From Ensifer sp. PDNC004 (GTDB lineage: Bacteria > Pseudomonadota > Alphaproteobacteria > Rhizobiales > Rhizobiaceae): 64,000 bases of DNA. Location of the stretch: assembly GCF_016919405.1 (NCBI RefSeq), contig NZ_CP070353.1:558001-622000 (forward strand), given 5' to 3'. Made by a program: the position numbers and the translations under genes. Under the pieces are notes generated by a model. The model saw only the letters and a list, made by a program, of their open reading frames with translations. It had not been told where the DNA came from and did not search any database. Positions 60,118 through 64,000 of the stretch are shown piece after piece (the stretch's first letter is position 1; the number at the start of each line of letters is the position of its first letter).

Positions 60118-60542
60118 TGAGCCAGAGCTGGCAGTTCTGGGCACTGCTTTCGGCGGCCTTCGCTGCGCTCACGGCCGTGTTTGCCAAGGTCGGGGTTGCG
60201 CAGATCAACTCCGACTTCGCAACGCTGATCCGCACCGTCGTCATCCTCTGCGTGATCGCCGCCATCGTGGCGGCGACCGGGCAATGGCAGAAGCCATCGG
60301 AAATCTCGGGACGCACCTGGCTGTACCTGGCGCTGTCGGGCCTTGCGACCGGCGCCTCCTGGCTTGCCTATTTCCGCGCGCTAAAGCTCGGCGATGCGGC
60401 CCGTGTTGCCCCGATTGACAAGCTCTCGATCGTCATGGTCGCGATCTTCGGCGTACTGTTCCTCGGCGAAAAGCTCAACCTGATGAACTGGCTCGGCGTT
60501 GCCTTCATTGCGACAGGGGCATTGTTGATCGCAGTTTTCTGA
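60117..60542 (+). CDS. EamA/DMT half-size transporter
   Basis: A 141-residue protein with five predicted helices and one EamA domain, half the size of ordinary DMT transporters, so it probably works as a dimer. Typical segments are SAAFAALTAVFAKVG, YLALSGLATGASWLAYFRAL and KLSIVMVAIFGVLFLGEKL. Overlap with cobO by one base (TGATG) implies co-translation with the cobalamin operon. A role in transporting a cobalamin precursor or metal is conceivable but unsupported. Confidence 0.82.
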   Translation: MSQSWQFWALLSAAFAALTAVFAKVGVAQINSDFATLIRTVVILCVIAAIVAATGQWQKPSEISGRTWLYLALSGLATGASWLAYFRALKLGDAARVAPIDKLSIVMVAIFGVLFLGEKLNLMNWLGVAFIATGALLIAVF

Positions 60543-60644
60543 ATTTCTACGCGCCTGCCTCGCGTGAATTTGTTCCCTTAATGTTCGCCTCAGTCAAGCC
60601 GCAATCCTGATACACGAAATGGTTGTGGGTGGTGGGAGGACGGC

Positions 60645-62078
60645 ATGCGGGATGGTGACGATAGGCGCAAGCGCCTTGAAAGGGACTATCTTTCCTTTGC
60701 CGTGTCAGCGACGGCAGCGCTGGCGGTCACCTGGGCTGCCGTCCACCTCGTGGCATCGGCTTCACTCTGCCCCTTTAAGCTTGTCGTTCCTCTCCTCGGT
60801 ATCTTTCCGGCAATGGTCGCGGCGCGGTTGACGGTCGCGTTCAGCCGACCGGTTCGCAATACCTGGCAGTTGCTGGCGCTTTCCTGCATCTGTGGTTTCG
60901 GCACGGTTGCCGGGTTTGTCGGCGTCTACACTCTGACCACGTATTTTGCGAGTTGGGATCCCGGTGGATATGCGGTGCCTTATGCGGTGCTGGCGCGTTA
61001 CGGACCGGCGTCCGATCTGCTGGTGTTCTCGGTCGCCGGTGCGCTCATGGCCGGGGCGACCTTGGGGCTGTGGCTGCTGCGAGACGGGCGGGTGCAACGC
61101 AATGGCGCTGATGGCGAACCGGGCGGGACGGCCGCTTCGATGCCTTCGGTGGTTGTCGCGCACGAGCCGTACATTCGCAGCCGCCAATCGCGGGCAGACG
61201 AACGCTACTTCTGGCTATCGATTTTCATCGGCCCCTTTGTCGTTATCCTGCCGCTGATAATTCTGGAGATGATTTTCTGGCCGCAAAACGCGATCAGCGC
61301 AGACAAACTGCCGTGGGCGGTGCTGAGATACTATTTCGGTGGCACTTACGCCGTCGCAATCAGCGCGGTGCTGGTTCTTGCGTTCGTATCCAATCGCTCA
61401 CGCCGCTCGGCCTGGCTTGCGGCCCTATTTATCGGCTTGCACGTCGGAGCGGTCTTCACGCTTCTGTTTGATTATGCAGACAATACCGCCAGCAATCAGG
61501 CGTTTCTGTTGCTGTTCGCCGGCCTTCTCGGCGCTCTTTCGGCTGCCATCTGCGCCGCGATGTGGTTTCCCGATCGGCGTGGCCTTGGTGGGCAGACTGC
61601 GGAACAGACAGCGTCAGCGCGGGATCTGATGCGTGGGCTGGTGATCGCCGGCTTTGCGGCACCCACTGTGGCTGCGCTTGTTTGCTGCCTTTTGGCCGTC
61701 GCCGCGCAAATGTTTGGCATCGCGCCCCAGGACCTGTTCAACGGTGGCAGGCAGGTTGGCGCGGCAGAGACGTGGGTCTTGAACTATCGGGTCTGGGCGG
61801 TTGTGGCCTTGATGACGATGATGCTCGACCAGTTTCTCAAAGACAGGGCCGCCCGGCCGGGCGTCGCCATCGTCATCCTCTCGCTTGCAGCCTTTCTCGT
61901 CGGCGGCGCAATGGCACATAGCCTGAGCGAGGACATTCTTCGGAAGATCGTGCCGATATCGGCGGCCACCTTCCTCGGGCTTGGTCTTACCAGCGTCGTT
62001 GCCGGCCTTTCAGCCGTCGTTCTGATCCGCCGCGGCCCTTTGCGCGAAGCGGCCAATGTGGAGAGCGTCGCTGCCTGA
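60645..62078 (+). CDS. hypothetical polytopic membrane protein (paralogue 1)
   Basis: A 477-residue protein with about ten to twelve hydrophobic segments and a hydrophilic loop around residues 140-185. No transporter family was recognised. It shares the order and sequence of many segments with the next gene, for example ERYFWL, LRYYFGGTYA versus LRLYYGGTFA, and SAAICAAMWFPDRR versus SAAACAAIWFPDRR. A GGGAGGA lies before the ATG. It lies 102 bases after the EamA gene. Confidence 0.68.
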   Translation: MRDGDDRRKRLERDYLSFAVSATAALAVTWAAVHLVASASLCPFKLVVPLLGIFPAMVAARLTVAFSRPVRNTWQLLALSCICGFGTVAGFVGVYTLTTYFASWDPGGYAVPYAVLARYGPASDLLVFSVAGALMAGATLGLWLLRDGRVQRNGADGEPGGTAASMPSVVVAHEPYIRSRQSRADERYFWLSIFIGPFVVILPLIILEMIFWPQNAISADKLPWAVLRYYFGGTYAVAISAVLVLAFVSNRSRRSAWLAALFIGLHVGAVFTLLFDYADNTASNQAFLLLFAGLLGALSAAICAAMWFPDRRGLGGQTAEQTASARDLMRGLVIAGFAAPTVAALVCCLLAVAAQMFGIAPQDLFNGGRQVGAAETWVLNYRVWAVVALMTMMLDQFLKDRAARPGVAIVILSLAAFLVGGAMAHSLSEDILRKIVPISAATFLGLGLTSVVAGLSAVVLIRRGPLREAANVESVAA

Positions 62079-62353
62079 GGACGAAGCTCGCGATCCAGCC
62101 TACCAGCGGACGCGCCGTTGTCGGCATCCTGGGCCAACCGAAAGGCGACCGGGCGGACAGACGCTTTCATGGACGCGGGCACAGCTCTTCGGGTGTCTTG
62201 GGGACCGGCAGTGCGGCTTCGACAATCGCGGCTTGCGAGCGGCGCGAATCTGACCGCGATACCGGCTGCTAAGTATAATGTTCTTGAAATGTTCGTGGAT
62301 TTACGACAATCCTGCCTGCACGACAGGGTTGAGCGTTGGCGAGGGAAAGCGGC

Positions 62354-63814
62354 ATGGATGTCATGGAGAATTGGCGTGGGCGCCTCGCGCGGGAATATGT
62401 TCCGTTTTCGACATGGGTTGCGGCGGCATTCGTGGCGGCCGGCACGGTCGTCGGCTGTTTAGCGGCATCGGAAACTGCCGGTCTTCCGGTTCTAATGTTT
62501 GTCGTACCATTTCTCTGCGCCTTGCCTGCGATGAGTTCGGCGTGGCTGACGGTCACCCTCCGGCGGTTTCTCCATGAAAGGTGGCAGCTTCCAGCACTCT
62601 CCGCCGCTTGTGCTTTCGTGACGATGGCTGGCTTTGCCCTCGTTTACGTAATTGCGGCTACCGTGGCGAGGTGGGATCCCAGCGAAAATGAACCTTCTTT
62701 TGTTTGGCCAGGCGATGCGCGTGCGGCTATCATCGGCTTGCTGCAAGAGGCCGTTTTCTACGTCCTCCTTCCGGCTGGAATTGGCGCGCTGGTGGCAAGT
62801 ATCAGTGCGGCGCTTTGGTTGTATCGCGAGGGACGAAAGCCACAGGCAGGCGGCATCGAAGCCGCGGATGGAACGATCGCTGTTGCACCAGCGGTCGAGG
62901 CGAATGGGCAGACGGGCAAAGCCAATCGTGAAGAGCGCTATTTCTGGCTCACGACCGCATTGGGTCCGATCATCGTTGTCTTTCCGATAGCCTTTCTCCT
63001 GGATGTGCTTTCTTCCCCCGGGAACGCCAACGGAAGGGTGCTGCCATTGCTGTGGTTCGTGCTGAGGCTCTACTACGGCGGGACATTTGCCGCCGCCGTC
63101 TCCGCGGTTCTGATGCTCACGCTCGTCTTCAAGCGCTCCCGTTGGTCAGCCTGGCCAGCTGCACTCTGCGTCGGCCTTCATGCCGGCGCGATATTCCTGC
63201 TTCTGTTCGTTCCTTCGGAGGGCAATGCTGAAACACAATCGGATCTGCCGCTGATCGGCGGGGCCGCCGGCGCCCTGTCTGCGGCCGCCTGTGCGGCGAT
63301 ATGGTTTCCCGATCGACGCCGGCAAACCTTGGGAGACACGTGGGCAGAGGCGCGGCTGAGGGGATGGGCGTTGGCGCGCCCCTTGATCGTCGCCGGTCTC
63401 GTCGCACCGCTCATCGCAGCCTTTGCTTATGGCGTCTTCGTCGCTGCCTCGCCGTGGACATTTCCAGATGCCACGTTCATCGGGCGGTTGCGGGCCTTCG
63501 ATCCCGAAATCTGGGCCATCGCTTACAGGATCTGGGCAGTCGTGGCGCTGCAAGCGCTGGCGCTACGCTTCCTGCTTGCGGCAGTTGTGGTGGGGCCAAT
63601 CGGTTTCATCCCCCTGCTGTTCTTGATGTTCCTGTTTACGGGCAGCCTGGGCCATAGCCTCGACGATTACGTCATGTCGACGCCCATGCCGATTTCGTTC
63701 GCGTCCTTCTTCGAGCTTGGTTTGCCTGGCCTTGTGGCTGCGCTTGCGGCCCTCTATTTTATCGACCGTGAGCGACCACGCCGCGCAGTCGAGGCGGGCA
63801 ATGCTGCCGCCTGA
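62354..63814 (+). CDS. hypothetical polytopic membrane protein (paralogue 2)
   Basis: A 486-residue membrane protein and clear tandem paralogue of the preceding gene (same topology, same hydrophilic loop, shared motifs such as REERYFWL, SRWSAWPAALCVGLHAGAIF and WAIAYRIWAVVAL). The ATG at 62354 follows GAGGGAAA; a TTG at 62336 is less likely. A stable hairpin follows the stop codon. Function unknown. Confidence 0.68.
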   Translation: MDVMENWRGRLAREYVPFSTWVAAAFVAAGTVVGCLAASETAGLPVLMFVVPFLCALPAMSSAWLTVTLRRFLHERWQLPALSAACAFVTMAGFALVYVIAATVARWDPSENEPSFVWPGDARAAIIGLLQEAVFYVLLPAGIGALVASISAALWLYREGRKPQAGGIEAADGTIAVAPAVEANGQTGKANREERYFWLTTALGPIIVVFPIAFLLDVLSSPGNANGRVLPLLWFVLRLYYGGTFAAAVSAVLMLTLVFKRSRWSAWPAALCVGLHAGAIFLLLFVPSEGNAETQSDLPLIGGAAGALSAAACAAIWFPDRRRQTLGDTWAEARLRGWALARPLIVAGLVAPLIAAFAYGVFVAASPWTFPDATFIGRLRAFDPEIWAIAYRIWAVVALQALALRFLLAAVVVGPIGFIPLLFLMFLFTGSLGHSLDDYVMSTPMPISFASFFELGLPGLVAALAALYFIDRERPRRAVEAGNAAA

Positions 63815-63826
63815 GGCGGCAGCATT
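63800..63826. terminator. hairpin between convergent genes
   Basis: Arms AATGCTGCCGC and GCGGCAGCATT around a short CTGAG loop, overlapping the last codons of the plus-strand gene and ending 7 bases before the stop of the minus-strand gene. No T-run follows on either side, so termination strength is uncertain. Confidence 0.5.
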
Positions 63827-63832
63827 CCGAGG

Positions 63833-64000
63833 TCACACCCACCGGCGGACACGCCTGCAATAGGCGTCGTAGGCGTTGCCGAAGGCGCGGGCGAGGTGGG
63901 CTTCCTCCATGCGGATCTGGTAGGAAATCGTGATCCAGGCCGAGAGCGCCAGCGCCACCGAGACGACGTTCGGCACGGCCAGAACCGTGCCGATGAGCGC
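63833..64000 (-). CDS. isoprenylcysteine carboxyl methyltransferase-like protein (partial, C-terminus)
   Basis: The C-terminal 55 residues of a gene that continues past the window edge. A hydrophobic segment ([20 protein letters not shown]) is followed by [20 protein letters not shown] and a closing YCRRVRRWV. This E-E-x-x-L...FG..Y..Y..RV.RW pattern is the hallmark of the ICMT/PEMT membrane methyltransferase families common in bacteria. Identification rests on the tail only. Confidence 0.65.
   Translation of the reverse strand, partial: ALIGTVLAVPNVVSVALALSAWITISYQIRMEEAHLARAFGNAYDAYCRRVRRWV

Overview
The window looks like chromosomal DNA of a Rhizobiaceae bacterium, most likely Sinorhizobium/Ensifer. 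The reasons are high GC content, rhizobial intergenic palindromic repeats, the cobU-cobW-cobN-cobO order of the aerobic cobalamin pathway, and a betaine-homocysteine methyltransferase next to betaine-uptake genes. This assignment comes from gene content; no database search was possible. No rRNA, tRNA, CRISPR array, prophage or intact insertion sequence was seen.

Layout. 0-5 kb: small or accessory genes (DUF805, YdeI-like, a Tdi1-like orphan, two short basic proteins) and a GlxA/GbdR-type AraC regulator. 5-12 kb: LysR regulator, VIT/CCC1-like membrane protein, a GntR regulator divergent from an M20 amidohydrolase, and a four-gene polar amino-acid ABC transporter. 12-20 kb: an orphan acyl carrier protein, then a leftward operon for corrinoid/folate C1 metabolism: PF13769 protein, MetV-like, MetF-like, methyl-THF:corrinoid methyltransferase, a phasin-like protein and a RamA/RACo-type corrinoid activator. 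20-26 kb: formyltransferase-domain protein, pyrroline-5-carboxylate reductase-like protein, many micro-genes, and a Ni/Co efflux pair (dmeF-dmeR) behind a G-tract operator. 26.6-31 kb: the second half of the corrinoid system: DUF1638 protein, corrinoid protein, a non-pyrrolysine MttB-family methyltransferase (MtgB-like) and a Fe-S protein. 31-44 kb: an ECF sigma factor with a membrane-anchored VWA protein, a DauR-like regulator with an aminotransferase, acyltransferase-3/SGNH, bmt, O-antigen ligase-like and a D,D-carboxypeptidase. 44.5-48 kb: glycine/proline-betaine ABC importer. 49-60 kb: cobQ, then an adenosylcobalamin riboswitch followed by cobU-cobW-cobN-cobO and an EamA half-transporter. 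60-64 kb: two tandem paralogous membrane proteins and the end of an isoprenylcysteine-methyltransferase-like gene.

How the genes may work together. The importer would bring in glycine betaine or a related quaternary amine. Bmt can pass one methyl group to homocysteine. Separately, the MtgB-like enzyme would methylate the corrinoid protein, the MtgA-like enzyme would move the methyl to tetrahydrofolate, and MetF/MetV would oxidise it to methylene-THF. The RamA-like protein would rescue oxidised cobalt, and the nearby cob genes supply the cofactor. Such pathways are best known from anaerobes, so an apparently complete set in an aerobic rhizobium is the most interesting part of the window. Four of its proteins also carry similar Arg-rich, mostly Gly/Ala-containing tails.
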